Shown here piece by piece: positions 16,100-24,944 of a stretch of 64,000 nucleotides of DNA. Numbering within the stretch: position 1 is the stretch's first letter; every line of letters begins with the position of its first letter. This DNA is from Roseovarius nubinhibens ISM (GTDB lineage: Bacteria; Pseudomonadota; Alphaproteobacteria; Rhodobacterales; Rhodobacteraceae). Below the pieces are notes generated by a model. The model was not told the DNA's origin, ran no database searches, and was given only the letters and a program-made list of their open reading frames with translations. Position numbers and translations under genes: made by a program. Where the stretch lies: positions 876,966 to 940,965 of the forward strand of contig NZ_CH724156.1 of assembly GCF_000152625.1 (NCBI RefSeq), given 5' to 3'.

Positions 16100-17500
16100 A
16101 TGACTCTACGGCCCGACCCCAGCTTTCACGCCAGCCCGAAACTCGCCATGCAGGCGCCCCCGGAAAAGCTGGCCTTTACCCTGATGCTGAGCCCCGATGG
16201 ATCACAGCCCGACGGGCTGGCGATTGTCGATGTCGACCCGAGCTCCAAGACCTATAGCCAGATCGTGCATCAGGTGATCATGCCCAACACCGGCGACGAG
16301 TTTCACCATTTCGGCTGGAACGCCTGTTCCTCGGCCCTGTCGCCGCTCTCGGGCCATGCCTTTCTCGAACGGCGCTATCTGATCATCCCGGGCATCCGGT
16401 CGAGCCGCATCTATGTGGTGGATGTGAAAGAGCCGCGCAAAGCGAAGATCCACAAGATCATCGAGCCGGAAGAGGTCTTTGCCAAGACCGGCTATTCCCG
16501 CCCGCATACGATCCATTGCGGCCCGGAAGGCATCTATGTCAGCACGCTGGGCGGCGGTGGCAAGGATGGCACCGATGGCCCGCCGGGCATCTTCATCATG
16601 GATTGCGAAACCTTCGACATCATCGGCCGCTATGAGATGGATCGCGGCCTGCAGGACAAGCATTACGATTTCTGGTGGAACCTGCCGCGCAATTACATGG
16701 TCAGTTCCGAATGGGGCATCCCGCCGCAATTCGAAAACGGCCTCGTCCCCGAGGACCTGCTGTCGAACAAATACGGCCATAGCATCCATTTCTGGGATCT
16801 GCGCGGCCGCCGGAATATCCAGACCATCGATCTTGGTGAAAACCACCAGATGGCGCTCGAGATCAGGCCCGCCCATGACCCGGTGAAGGAGTACGGGTTT
16901 TGCGGTGTGGTGGTGGACACGACCAATCTCGAAGGGTCGATCTGGACCTGGTGGCGCAACAAGGACGGCACATTCGAGGCCAAGAAAACCGCGACGATCC
17001 CGCCGCAACCGGCCAAAGCCGAGGATCTGCCCGATCTTCTCAAAGGGTTCGAGGCGGTGCCGCCGCTGGTCACCGATATCGACCTGAGCCTTAATGACCG
17101 GTTCCTCTATGTCTCCTGCTGGGGCACCGGCGAGATGCTGCAATATGACGTCACCGACCCGATGAAGCCCGAGCTCGCCGGCAAGGTGGAGCTGGGCGGC
17201 ATCGTCAGCCGCACAAAACACCCGAATGGCCGCGATTTCGGCTATGGGCCGCAGATGGTCGAGATCAGCCGCGACGGCAAACGGGTCTATTGGACCAACT
17301 CGCTCTATTCCACCTGGGACGATCAATTCTATCCCGGCGACCGGGGCGCGGCGATGGTCATGGCGGAAGTGGGCGAGACCGGCGGGCTAACCCTGGCCGA
17401 GGATTTTTGGGTCGACTTCCCCAAGGGCTATCGCAGCCATCAGATCCGTCTCGAGGGGGGCGATTGTTCCACCGACAGCTTCTGCTACCCCTCGGTCTGA
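16100..17500 (+). CDS. mtoX: Methanethiol oxidase / selenium-binding protein SBP56 family
   Basis: From the ATG at 16100 (ribosome site AGAAAGGA) the protein has 466 residues, the usual length of the SBP56 family. It has no obvious signal peptide from this start. Conserved SBP56 stretches include FHHFGWNACSSAL, YSRPHTIHCGPEG, YDFWWNLPRNYMVSSEWG, YGHSIHFWDLRGR and SLNDRFLYVSCWGTGE. Bacterial members were shown to be copper-containing methanethiol oxidases that convert methanethiol to formaldehyde, sulfide and peroxide, relevant to DMSP-degrading marine bacteria. The SCO and MauG maturation genes often next to mtoX are absent here; a membrane-protein gene follows 20 bases after the stop. Confidence 0.87.
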   Translation: MTLRPDPSFHASPKLAMQAPPEKLAFTLMLSPDGSQPDGLAIVDVDPSSKTYSQIVHQVIMPNTGDEFHHFGWNACSSALSPLSGHAFLERRYLIIPGIRSSRIYVVDVKEPRKAKIHKIIEPEEVFAKTGYSRPHTIHCGPEGIYVSTLGGGGKDGTDGPPGIFIMDCETFDIIGRYEMDRGLQDKHYDFWWNLPRNYMVSSEWGIPPQFENGLVPEDLLSNKYGHSIHFWDLRGRRNIQTIDLGENHQMALEIRPAHDPVKEYGFCGVVVDTTNLEGSIWTWWRNKDGTFEAKKTATIPPQPAKAEDLPDLLKGFEAVPPLVTDIDLSLNDRFLYVSCWGTGEMLQYDVTDPMKPELAGKVELGGIVSRTKHPNGRDFGYGPQMVEISRDGKRVYWTNSLYSTWDDQFYPGDRGAAMVMAEVGETGGLTLAEDFWVDFPKGYRSHQIRLEGGDCSTDSFCYPSV

Positions 17501-17520
17501 CCGTGCCGGGACGGGCCTGA

Positions 17521-18183
17521 GTGGCGGCAGGGATGGACAGCGCGGCGGCGCTCTGGGCGGCGGTGGCGGCCTCGGGGCTCTATCACGGGATCAATCCCGG
17601 CATGGGCTGGCCGCTGGCGGTGTCCGCCGCCTTGATGGAGCGCCGGGCACAGAGCCTGTGGCGCGCCTGTCTGGCGCTGGCCGTCGGGCATCTGCTGGCG
17701 ATGCTGGCAATGCTCTTGCCCTTTTCGGCCCTCGTGACGCTCGTCGCATGGCAGCGCGAGATCCAGATCGGGGCGGCGCTCTTGCTCATCCTGGCCGGGG
17801 CCTATCTGTTGATCAACCGGCGGCATCCGCGTTTTCTCGCGCGGGTGCCGCCCTCGCGCCTCGCGCTGTGGTCGTTTCTCGTGGCGCTGGCGCATGGGGC
17901 GGGGCTGATGCTGGTGCCGATCTATCTCGGGCTCTGCGATCTGGCCGGGGCAGAGCCGGGCCATGCCGCCGCCGGGGCGCTGATGGGCAGCTCGATCGGC
18001 ACCGCGCTTTGGGTGGCGCTGGCCCATACGCTCTGCATGACGCTTGCCGGTGGGGCGCTGGCCTGGGGCGTCTATCGCTGGATCGGGCTCGAAGTCCTGT
18101 CGCGCGGTTGGCTCAACCTCGATCTCTTTTGGGCGCTGAGCCTCGCCGCGATGGGGGTTCTGTCGCTGGTCCTCGTGCTGTGA
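17521..18183 (+). CDS. Multi-pass inner-membrane protein of unknown function
   Basis: A 220-residue protein starting at GTG 17521 (GGGACGGG just upstream) or ATG 17533, with about six hydrophobic segments. Conserved-looking polar motifs are buried in the membrane: YHGINPGMGWPLA near the N-terminus, AVGHLLAM in the second segment and ALAHGAGLML in the fourth. Intramembrane histidines of this kind are reminiscent of metal permeases (RcnA/NiCoT/LysE clan), but no diagnostic HxxxxD motif is seen. It follows mtoX by 20 bases and is likely co-transcribed. A role in metal supply for methanethiol oxidase is speculation based on this position. Confidence 0.75.
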   Translation: MAAGMDSAAALWAAVAASGLYHGINPGMGWPLAVSAALMERRAQSLWRACLALAVGHLLAMLAMLLPFSALVTLVAWQREIQIGAALLLILAGAYLLINRRHPRFLARVPPSRLALWSFLVALAHGAGLMLVPIYLGLCDLAGAEPGHAAAGALMGSSIGTALWVALAHTLCMTLAGGALAWGVYRWIGLEVLSRGWLNLDLFWALSLAAMGVLSLVLVL

Positions 18184-18189
18184 GGCGGC

Positions 18190-18867
18190 TCAGGCCCGGT
18201 CGGGATGCTCGATCGTGCTCGACAGCGGCGCGGAATCGGGGTCGAGCGCGCGCAGCCGATAGGCCGGGGCCTTGGGCAGCCAGGCCTCGAGCAACCGGTA
18301 GAGATCGGCCAGCGGATCGGTGGAATCGTCGATGCGCAGATCGACATCCTTGAGCGCCTCGGCCCCCAGCACCACGACAGAGGCCGATTGCAGCGGGTCG
18401 CGTTCGCTGCCCGCCGCCTCGCCCGCGAGCATGCCCGCCATGAGCCGCTCTGACAGGTGCCCCTTGGCCGCCTCGAACCCGGCGATCATGGCCGGAAGCA
18501 CCGCGTCGGAGCCCAAGAAATTGCCCAGCGCCAGCGCGTGATCCCCGGTGACCCCGCCGCAGGCCCCGAGACAGGAGGCCCCGGTGTGATGCAGCGGCGT
18601 GCCTTGCGCGGGCAGCACGCCGAGCTGTCGCCAATGCAGCGCGGTGGCGGCGTCCTGCATGGCGGCAAGCGTGGTCTCGGCGCTTGCGCTTTGTTCCCAA
18701 GCGCGCAGCCCGACCTGATGCAGCCGCGGATCGGTGCGGGCCTGCGAGAGCACGACGACGCCCTCGGCCAGCGCGCCAACCCGGGCGCCGACACAGACCG
18801 AAGAGGTGGCCACGGCAAAGCCGATGTCGCCGGTTTCCGGGTCACGCCCGGCCAGAGAGAAGGTCAT
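18190..18867 (-). CDS. DUF1028 protein (Ntn-hydrolase-like), copy A
   Basis: A 225-residue cytoplasmic protein of the DUF1028 family (MTFSLAGRDPETGDIGFAVAT, then SQARTDPRL, WRQLG and ALGNFL). To my knowledge the family is placed near the Ntn hydrolases. Thr2 would become N-terminal after Met removal and could be the nucleophile, which is inference. Its start overlaps the stop of the carbamoylase gene by ATGA, so the two are translated together. A paralogue occurs at 26330-27091 in the opposite arm of the same island. Biochemical function is not established. Confidence 0.8.
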   Translation of the reverse strand: MTFSLAGRDPETGDIGFAVATSSVCVGARVGALAEGVVVLSQARTDPRLHQVGLRAWEQSASAETTLAAMQDAATALHWRQLGVLPAQGTPLHHTGASCLGACGGVTGDHALALGNFLGSDAVLPAMIAGFEAAKGHLSERLMAGMLAGEAAGSERDPLQSASVVVLGAEALKDVDLRIDDSTDPLADLYRLLEAWLPKAPAYRLRALDPDSAPLSSTIEHPDRA

Positions 18868-19799
18868 GAGGGCACCTCGACGCCTGTTTGGTCTGTGATC
18901 GGCCCGTAATGTTCGATGCGGCGGTGGCGCGCGAAATCGAACACCGAGCGGCGGATATAGGCCCCGAGATCGAGGTCGCAGTCGTAGCTGATGACCTCAT
19001 CCTCCTCGGAGACGGCGCGGGCCACGACTTCGCCGGTGGGGGCCACGATGGCCGAGCCGCCGATCATCGCAAACCCGTCTTCCGAGCCGCATTTCGCCGC
19101 CGCCATGACCCATGCGCCATTCTGATAGGCGGCGGATTCGAGGCTCAGCCGGTTGTGGAACTCGCGCAGATGGGCAGGTTCGGGATGGTGGATGTTGCGG
19201 GTCGGCGTGTTGTAGCCCAGCATGAACACCTCGGCCCCGCGCAGCGCCATGACGCGGAAGGTTTCCGGCCAGCGGCGGTCGTTGCAGATGCACATGCCGA
19301 ACCGTCCCGAGGGCGTGGCAAAGGTCGGAAAGCCGAGATCGCCCACCTCGAAATAGCGCTTTTCCAGATGTTCGAACTCCAGATCGCCGATGGGGTCGAC
19401 CGTGCCGGGCAGGTGGATTTTGCGATATTTGCCCAAGAGCGCCCCGTCCGGCCCGACCAGCACCGAAGTGTTGAAACGGCGGGTCTGGCCCGCGTCTTCG
19501 GTCTTTTCGGCATAGCCGAGGTAAAACCCCACGCCGAGATCGCGCGCCACCTCAAAGAGCGGCTGCATCGCGGGCGACGGCAGGCCCTCTTCGAAGAATT
19601 GGTCATATTCTTCCGGCGTGTCGTAGATATAGCGCGGAAAGAAGGTGGTCAGCGCCAGTTCCGGGAAAGTCACCCAGCGCGCGCCCCGGCCATGCGCCTC
19701 GCGCAGCATGTCGATGAGCCGCGCCACCACCTGCGCCTTGGTGTCGGCCAGATGGACCGGCCCCATCTGGGCCACTGCGAAAATTTCCTTGCGGGCCAT
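18864..19799 (-). CDS. N-carbamoyl-D-amino-acid hydrolase (nitrilase superfamily)
   Basis: A 311-residue nitrilase-superfamily enzyme. With the start at 19799, the second of two adjacent ATGs and the better spaced from AGGAGG, the catalytic triad falls at E47 (TFPELALTTFFPR), K127 (KYRKIHLPG) and C172 (MCICNDRRWPE). This is the same numbering as Agrobacterium D-carbamoylase, strong support for the call and the start. The enzyme hydrolyses N-carbamoyl-D-amino acids to D-amino acids, CO2 and ammonia, the last step of hydantoin breakdown. No hydantoinase gene lies directly beside it, although an amidohydrolase is encoded 5 kb away. It is divergent from a LysR gene, and DUF1028 copy A follows with a 4-base overlap. 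The physiological substrate may be a related carbamoyl or ureido compound. Confidence 0.87.
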   Translation of the reverse strand: MARKEIFAVAQMGPVHLADTKAQVVARLIDMLREAHGRGARWVTFPELALTTFFPRYIYDTPEEYDQFFEEGLPSPAMQPLFEVARDLGVGFYLGYAEKTEDAGQTRRFNTSVLVGPDGALLGKYRKIHLPGTVDPIGDLEFEHLEKRYFEVGDLGFPTFATPSGRFGMCICNDRRWPETFRVMALRGAEVFMLGYNTPTRNIHHPEPAHLREFHNRLSLESAAYQNGAWVMAAAKCGSEDGFAMIGGSAIVAPTGEVVARAVSEEDEVISYDCDLDLGAYIRRSVFDFARHRRIEHYGPITDQTGVEVPS

Positions 19800-19877
19800 C
19801 ATCCCCTCCTGCTCTGCGTCCAGATCAGAGCTAGACAGGCAGAACATCAGTGTGAAATAAAATATCAGACCCATGAA

Positions 19878-19892
19878 ATAACTCTGGATTAT
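19878..19892. promoter_or_regulatory. LysR-type box ATAA-N7-TTAT, site 1
   Basis: ATAACTCTGGATTAT fits the T-N11-A pattern of LysR-type regulators. It lies between the divergent carbamoylase and LysR genes, 7 bases before the LysR ATG. The same 15-bp pattern recurs after the LysR gene, in front of the ABC transporter operon. Confidence 0.5.
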
Positions 19893-19898
19893 ATCACT

Positions 19899-20801
19899 AT
19901 GATCAACGCGCGGCAGCTCGAGGTGCTTTGCACCGTCATCGAAGTCGGCACCACAGCGCGGGCGGCCGAGCTCTTGGCGGTGAGCCAGCCGGCGGTGAGC
20001 AACATGATCCGCCACACCGAAGACCTGGTGGGATTCGCGCTCTTCGTGCGCAAACACGGGCGGCTTGTGCCGACACAGGAGGCGCTTCATATCGCGCAGG
20101 AGGCGCAGCATCTCTTCCTGCAGCAAAAGCGCATCGCGGCCATTGTCGACGAGCTGCGCGGCGGCACGATCGGGCGGCTGAGCATCGTCGCCACCCCCTC
20201 GATCGGCCATGGTCTTCTGCCCCGGGCGCTCAGCCTTTTCATGAAAACGCGGCCGAAATTGCAGCTCTCGATCGAGCTCGGCAGCATTGACGAGATCATC
20301 CGCCGTCTGGTCAGCGGACGTGCCGATCTTGGCCTGTCGATCACCCCGCCGCGTCATTCTGCGGTCTCCGTCCATGAAATCGGCGATGGCGAGATGAAAT
20401 GCATCTGCCCGGCGGATCACGAGATCGCGCTGTTGCAGCGGGTGTCGGTGACCAATCTCAACCAGGTGCGCCATATTTCCTATGGCGCGCGGACGCCGCT
20501 CGGGCAGGCCATCGACAGCCTGTTTTCGCAACAGGGGCTGGAGCGGCGGTATTTCTGCGAGGTGCGCCACACCGCCACCGCGCTCGAGATGGTGCGCAAC
20601 GGGCTGGGGGTGGCGCTGGTCGACAGTTTCGGCCTCATCGGCCAGCCCGCCGAGGGTATCGCGGTGCGTCCGATCACCCCCTCGCTGCCGCTCAAGACCC
20701 ATGGCATCACCTCGAACCTCTTCCCCACCACCAATATCGCGCTTCAGTTTCAGAGCTTTCTTGCCGACTACCTCAAGGAGGCCTCTTCCGCCCCCGCCTG
20801 A
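19899..20801 (+). CDS. LysR-family transcriptional regulator
   Basis: A 300-residue LysR-type regulator: residues 1-60 carry the winged helix-turn-helix (INARQLEVLCTVIEVGTTARAAELLAVSQPAVSNMIRHTE) and residues ~88-290 the periplasmic-binding-protein-like effector domain. Its open frame extends far upstream only as antisense of the carbamoylase gene; ATG 19899 gives the canonical family N-terminus. It is divergent from the carbamoylase/DUF1028 pair and followed by the ABC transporter operon. An ATAA-N7-TTAT box lies on each side, so it probably regulates both arms in response to a substrate or breakdown product. Confidence 0.9.
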   Translation: MINARQLEVLCTVIEVGTTARAAELLAVSQPAVSNMIRHTEDLVGFALFVRKHGRLVPTQEALHIAQEAQHLFLQQKRIAAIVDELRGGTIGRLSIVATPSIGHGLLPRALSLFMKTRPKLQLSIELGSIDEIIRRLVSGRADLGLSITPPRHSAVSVHEIGDGEMKCICPADHEIALLQRVSVTNLNQVRHISYGARTPLGQAIDSLFSQQGLERRYFCEVRHTATALEMVRNGLGVALVDSFGLIGQPAEGIAVRPITPSLPLKTHGITSNLFPTTNIALQFQSFLADYLKEASSAPA

Positions 20802-20812
20802 CCCGCACGTGA

Positions 20813-20827
20813 ATAATCCCAGATTAT
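20813..20827. promoter_or_regulatory. LysR-type box ATAA-N7-TTAT, site 2
   Basis: ATAATCCCAGATTAT has perfect ATAATC/GATTAT arms and the same ATAA-N7-TTAT frame as the site in front of the LysR gene. It lies 110 bases upstream of the ABC ATPase start, in an AT-rich stretch (20811-20865) suited to a promoter. Confidence 0.5.
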
Positions 20828-20936
20828 ACTGGCGTGCCGTTTTTTTATTTTATTGTTTTCACCCCCCATGGTCCCATGTGGCAACGATCCGGGCGCCCAG
20901 CGCCGCCTCGCAACAGATACGGACAGTTTGCTCATC

Positions 20937-22028
20937 ATGACCTCTCCCATTCTTTCCATCACCAATGCGGTGAAACGCTATGGCGCGGTCAATGCGCTGG
21001 ACGATGTGAGCCTCGATGTGGCGGAGGGCGAGTTTCTGACGCTGCTGGGGCCGTCGGGCTCGGGCAAGACGACGCTTCTGAGCGCGATTGCCGGGTTCAT
21101 TCAGCTCGATAACGGACAGCTGCGCCTGCGCGACGAGGACATCACCAGCGAGCCGCCGGAACGGCGCGGCTTTGGCATGGTGTTTCAGGGCTATGCGCTC
21201 TTTCCGACGATGACCGTGCGCGAAAACGTGGCCTTCCCGCTCAAGGTGCGCAAACGCCCCGCCGCCGAGATTGCCGAACGGGTGCAGGATGCGCTCGATC
21301 TGGTGCAGATGGGGGCCTTTGCCGACCGCCTGCCGACCCAGCTTTCGGGCGGACAGCAACAGCGGATCGCGCTGGCCCGCGCCATGTCGTTTCAGCCGCA
21401 GGTGCTGCTTCTGGACGAGCCGCTCTCGGCGCTCGACAAGAAGCTGCGCGCCGATCTGCAATGGGAGCTGAAGGCGCTGCATGATCAGCTTGGCGTGACC
21501 TTCATCTATGTCACCCATGATCAGGACGAGGCGCTGTCGATGTCGGACCGGATCGTGATCCTCAAGGATGGCGCGATCCAGCAGCAGGGCGCGCCCGACA
21601 CGCTCTACAACCGGCCGCACAACAGTTTCGTGGCCGATTTCCTCGGCAAATCGAACTTCATCGAAGCCCAGATCGAGGCCCGCGACGGGCAGGTTCTGCG
21701 CTGTTCCGCCGCCGGCGCCGGGTTCGAGGTCGAGACCGACACCGATCATGCCAAGGGCGCGGCAGTGCGCATCGCGCTGCGGCCCGAACGGCTCCGCCTC
21801 GCGGCACCGGGCGAGGAAATCCTGCCCGCCACGGTCAAACAGGTGAGCTATCTCGGCGAGCGCTGTCAGGTCATCGTGACCCATCCCGGGCTTGGCGAAT
21901 TGCTGGTCTCGCGCCCGACATGGAAAACCGACATCACCCCCGCCCCCGGCCTCGCCGTGAGCATCGGCTGGGACCGCGACGCGGGCGTCGTGCTCGCCCC
22001 GGATGCGACCCCGGATACGGCCGCGTGA
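20937..22028 (+). CDS. ABC transporter ATP-binding protein, spermidine/putrescine type (PotA-like)
   Basis: A 363-residue ATPase from ATG 20937. Walker A is G38-PSGSGKTT46, followed by the Q-loop (MVFQGYALFPTMTV), the signature LSGGQQQRIALARA, Walker B VLLLDEPLSALD and the H-loop THDQDEA. The ~120-residue C-terminal TOBE domain (IALRPERLRL, VKQVSYLGERCQV) is typical of polyamine, iron and molybdate importers. It energises the two permeases encoded 1.3 kb downstream. The frame opens earlier (20853), but the N-terminus from 20937 matches the family. The ribosome site is weak. It is first in a long plus-strand operon preceded by a LysR-type box. Confidence 0.9.
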   Translation: MTSPILSITNAVKRYGAVNALDDVSLDVAEGEFLTLLGPSGSGKTTLLSAIAGFIQLDNGQLRLRDEDITSEPPERRGFGMVFQGYALFPTMTVRENVAFPLKVRKRPAAEIAERVQDALDLVQMGAFADRLPTQLSGGQQQRIALARAMSFQPQVLLLDEPLSALDKKLRADLQWELKALHDQLGVTFIYVTHDQDEALSMSDRIVILKDGAIQQQGAPDTLYNRPHNSFVADFLGKSNFIEAQIEARDGQVLRCSAAGAGFEVETDTDHAKGAAVRIALRPERLRLAAPGEEILPATVKQVSYLGERCQVIVTHPGLGELLVSRPTWKTDITPAPGLAVSIGWDRDAGVVLAPDATPDTAA

Positions 22029-22120
22029 GACGCCCCGCCCCCCGACCGCCGGGCGCATGACATTACCCACAAGGTGACAAGAGATCACCGTCCCGCACTG
22101 ATCCAACAAGGAGACAAGAC

Positions 22121-23254
22121 ATGACAGAGACAACCGATTTCGAAGCCAAGCGCGACATCGCGGAGATCGCGGTCGAACGCTATAAGCAAGGCCGCCTGAC
22201 CCGGCGCGGGTTCATCGCGGCGATGGGCGCGCTCGGCATCCTGCCGGCGCTCGGCTCGCGGGCCACGGCCCAGGCCAAGGAGATCATCGTGGTGAACTGG
22301 GGCGGCACGGCCAAGGACGTGCTGCAAGAAGTGCTCTGCGACACCTACACCGCCGAGACCGGCATCCCGGTCACGGTCGACGGCTCTGGCCCCTCGGCGG
22401 GCAAGATCCGCGCCATGGTCGACAGCGGCGCGGTGGTCTGGGACCTCTGCGACAGCGGCGCGGGGTCAGCCATCATCCTCGAACAGCAGGGCGTGACCCA
22501 GCCCATCGACTATTCCATCGTTGACAAAAGCAAGGTTCTCGAGGGCACCGCCTATAACAATGGCGTCGGCAATTACGTCTATTCCTACGTGCTGGCGACC
22601 AACCCCAAGATGCTTGGCGGGAATGTTCCGCAAACCTGGGAAGACGTGTGGAACGTCAAGGATTTCCCCGGCATGCGCACCTTCCGCAAATCCGTGCGCG
22701 GTATGCTCGAAAGCGCGACACAGGCGCGTGGCGTGCCGCTCGCCGAGGTCTATGACGCGCTCGGCACCGAGGATGGTATCAAGGCCTCGATCGCCAAATT
22801 CCGCGAGCTGCGCGAGAATATCATCGTCTGGGGCTCGGGCAGCGACAGCCAGAACCTGTTCCTGCAAGAAGAGGTCGCCATCGGCAACATCTGGTCGACC
22901 CGCGCCCATCTGCTCAAGGATCAGATGCCCGAAGGCAGCTTTGACGTAAGTTTCCAGGGCGGTGTCATCGCCCCCGGCATCTGGGTCGTGCCAAAGGACA
23001 ACCCGGCGGGCAGCGACGAGGTGATGAAATTCATCGCCCATGGCCAGAAACCGGAACTGCAGGTCGAATGGCTCAAGAAGATCGGCTCGGGCCCGATCAA
23101 CCCGGAGGCCGCCGCCATGGTGCCGCCAGAGCTTGCGCCCTTCAACCCGTCGAGCCCCGAGAACCTCGCGACCCAGATCCTCTACAAGGATGAATGGTAC
23201 GCCAAGAACCAGGTCTCGGCGGAAGAGCTCTATGTGGATGCGCTGATCAACTAA
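22121..23254 (+). CDS. ABC transporter substrate-binding protein, polyamine type (PotD-like)
   Basis: A 377-residue binding protein with a long cytoplasmic N-region before a twin-arginine signal (GRLTRRGFIAAMG, R28-R29; cleavage near ATA-Q51), so export through Tat is predicted. The mature part shows the PotD/PotF pattern (IIVVNWGGTAKDVLQEV, YNNGVGNYVYSYVLATNP, TWEDVWNVKDFPG). The ribosome site AAGGAGA is strong. Polyamine-type binding proteins take up putrescine, spermidine or other small organic cations and amides; given neighbouring amidohydrolase and carbamoylase genes, a ureido or amide compound is also possible. The gene is followed by a compact stem-loop before the permease. Confidence 0.88.
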   Translation: MTETTDFEAKRDIAEIAVERYKQGRLTRRGFIAAMGALGILPALGSRATAQAKEIIVVNWGGTAKDVLQEVLCDTYTAETGIPVTVDGSGPSAGKIRAMVDSGAVVWDLCDSGAGSAIILEQQGVTQPIDYSIVDKSKVLEGTAYNNGVGNYVYSYVLATNPKMLGGNVPQTWEDVWNVKDFPGMRTFRKSVRGMLESATQARGVPLAEVYDALGTEDGIKASIAKFRELRENIIVWGSGSDSQNLFLQEEVAIGNIWSTRAHLLKDQMPEGSFDVSFQGGVIAPGIWVVPKDNPAGSDEVMKFIAHGQKPELQVEWLKKIGSGPINPEAAAMVPPELAPFNPSSPENLATQILYKDEWYAKNQVSAEELYVDALIN

Positions 23255-23281
23255 GACCACTCACGGACATCCCTCTTGGAT

Positions 23282-23300
23282 CGGGGCCGCTCTGGCCCCG
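23282..23300 (+). terminator. Compact stem-loop between binding protein and permease genes
   Basis: CGGGGCC (23282-23288) pairs perfectly with GGCCCCG (23294-23300) around a 5-base loop, 27 bases after the binding-protein stop. No T-tract follows, so it is more likely an mRNA-stabilising or partial-termination element than a full terminator. Confidence 0.55.
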
Positions 23301-23328
23301 GTCCCCTCCCGACCTGCCAGGAGCCGAC

Positions 23329-24171
23329 ATGCCCCGCGTCACCGAAAAATTCAGCTATTGGATGCTCGTCCTGCCCGCGCTTGCGATCATGGTGATCTTC
23401 TACATCGTGCCGGTTCTGGGCATCTGGAAAATCGCCTTTACCGAGCCGGTGACGGGCTTTGGCAATTTCGAGAAAATGGCCGCGTCGAGCGCCGTGCAGA
23501 CCAGTTTCATCATCACCTTCCGGGTGGCGGCGGTGACCACTGTGGGCTGTCTTCTGCTCGGCTATATCGTGGCCTATGCGATCAGCAATTACGCCTCGCG
23601 GCTGACGCCCTTGATGGTGGCGCTGGTGATCTTGCCGTTCTGGGTCTCGGTGCTGATCCGCTCGTTCAGCTGGATCGTGCTTCTGGGCCGGTCGGGCATC
23701 GTCAATGATGCGCTGCGCGATGCCGGGCTGATCGAGGCGCCGCTCAAGCTCATGCATAATGAGTTTGGCGTGGTGATCGCCATGATCCATGTCATGCTGC
23801 CCTTTGCGGTGCTGCCGATGCTGACCAATATGCGCGGCATTTCGGGCGCCTATGTGCAGGCCGCCCGCAGCCTCGGGGCCAGCGAATGGTACGCCTTTCG
23901 CAATGTCTATTTCCCGCAGACCATGCCCGGCGTGATGTCCGGCGCGCTGTTGGTCTTTGTGCTGTCGCTGGGCTTCTACGTGACGCCCGCGCTGCTCGGC
24001 GGGGGCCGTGTTCTGATGATCTCGGAATATATCACCTACCAGATTCAGGAATTCCTCAACTGGGGGCTCGGCTCGGCGCTGTCTGTGGCGCTCTTGGTCG
24101 CCACCGCCCTCGTCCTTCTTGTCGCCGCGCGCTTTGTGAACCTGCGTGCCACATTGCTGGATCGGAAATAA
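23329..24171 (+). CDS. ABC transporter permease (PotB-like)
   Basis: A 280-residue permease with six predicted membrane segments, starting at ATG 23329 with ribosome site CAGGAG. The EAA loop that contacts the ATPase is recognisable (YVQAARSLGASEWYAFRNVYFPQ). N-terminal FSYWMLVLPALAIMVIFYIVPVLG is typical of the first permease of polyamine importers. Its stop shares one base with the next permease start (TAATG). Confidence 0.9.
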   Translation: MPRVTEKFSYWMLVLPALAIMVIFYIVPVLGIWKIAFTEPVTGFGNFEKMAASSAVQTSFIITFRVAAVTTVGCLLLGYIVAYAISNYASRLTPLMVALVILPFWVSVLIRSFSWIVLLGRSGIVNDALRDAGLIEAPLKLMHNEFGVVIAMIHVMLPFAVLPMLTNMRGISGAYVQAARSLGASEWYAFRNVYFPQTMPGVMSGALLVFVLSLGFYVTPALLGGGRVLMISEYITYQIQEFLNWGLGSALSVALLVATALVLLVAARFVNLRATLLDRK

Positions 24172-24944
24172 TGGCCCGTTCGACCTTTCAGATCTTCTTT
24201 CAGACCGGCGCCTGGTTGATCATCGCCTTTCTGGTGCTGCCCATCCTCGTGGTGATCCCGATCTCGCTCACCGATACGAGCTATATCGGCCTGCCCAAGG
24301 AGGCGCTGTCGCTGCAGCATTACGCCAATTACTTCTCCGACGGCGATTGGCTCGGCGCGACCTGGACGAGCATCTGGGTCGGGCTGGTGGTGGCGAGCTG
24401 CGCCACCGTGCTCGGCACCGCCTTTGCCATCGGCTGCTGGTTCCTGTCGGACCGCGCCGCGATGGTCGCCCGCTGGGTGCTCATCACGCCGATCCTCGTG
24501 CCGCCGGTGGTGCAGGCGCTGGGCTTTTACCGCTTTTGGGTGGTGCTCGGGCTGATCGACACGCATTTCGGCGTGATCCTCGCCCATACGCTGCTCGCCC
24601 TGCCCTATGTGTCGATCTCGGTCTTTGCCTCGCTCACCAATCTCGACCGCAACATCCCGCGCGCCGCGCGCAGCCTCGGGGCCTCGGTGCTGCAGACGGT
24701 GCGGGCGGTGATCGTGCCGGCCATCAAACCCGGCATCCTGAGCGGCTTTATCTTTGCCTTCATCGTCAGCTTTGACGAGATCGTCGGCGTGCTCTTCATC
24801 ACCGTGCGCCGGGTGCAGACCCTGCCCAAGATGATCTGGGAAGGCATTCAGGACAATATCGACCCGACCATTGCGGCGGTGGCCACGCTCTTGGTTCTTC
24901 TCACCCTTCTCGCCACCTTGTTCGGAGCCCTGCGCAGATCATGA
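24171..24944 (+). CDS. ABC transporter permease (PotC-like)
   Basis: A 257-residue permease with six predicted membrane segments and an EAA loop (NIPRAARSLGASVLQTVRAVIVPAI). It is the second half of the heterodimeric membrane channel of the polyamine-type importer. The start at 24171 overlaps the previous stop by one base, and the stop overlaps the next gene (amidohydrolase) by ATGA. A long open frame upstream is out-of-frame sequence within the first permease. Confidence 0.9.
   Translation: MARSTFQIFFQTGAWLIIAFLVLPILVVIPISLTDTSYIGLPKEALSLQHYANYFSDGDWLGATWTSIWVGLVVASCATVLGTAFAIGCWFLSDRAAMVARWVLITPILVPPVVQALGFYRFWVVLGLIDTHFGVILAHTLLALPYVSISVFASLTNLDRNIPRAARSLGASVLQTVRAVIVPAIKPGILSGFIFAFIVSFDEIVGVLFITVRRVQTLPKMIWEGIQDNIDPTIAAVATLLVLLTLLATLFGALRRS

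Noticed and set aside
18888..19898. Long in-frame extension upstream of the LysR gene
   Set aside because: It is antisense to the carbamoylase and has the His/Arg/Gly-rich composition of complementary-strand frames; the LysR N-terminus is complete from 19899.
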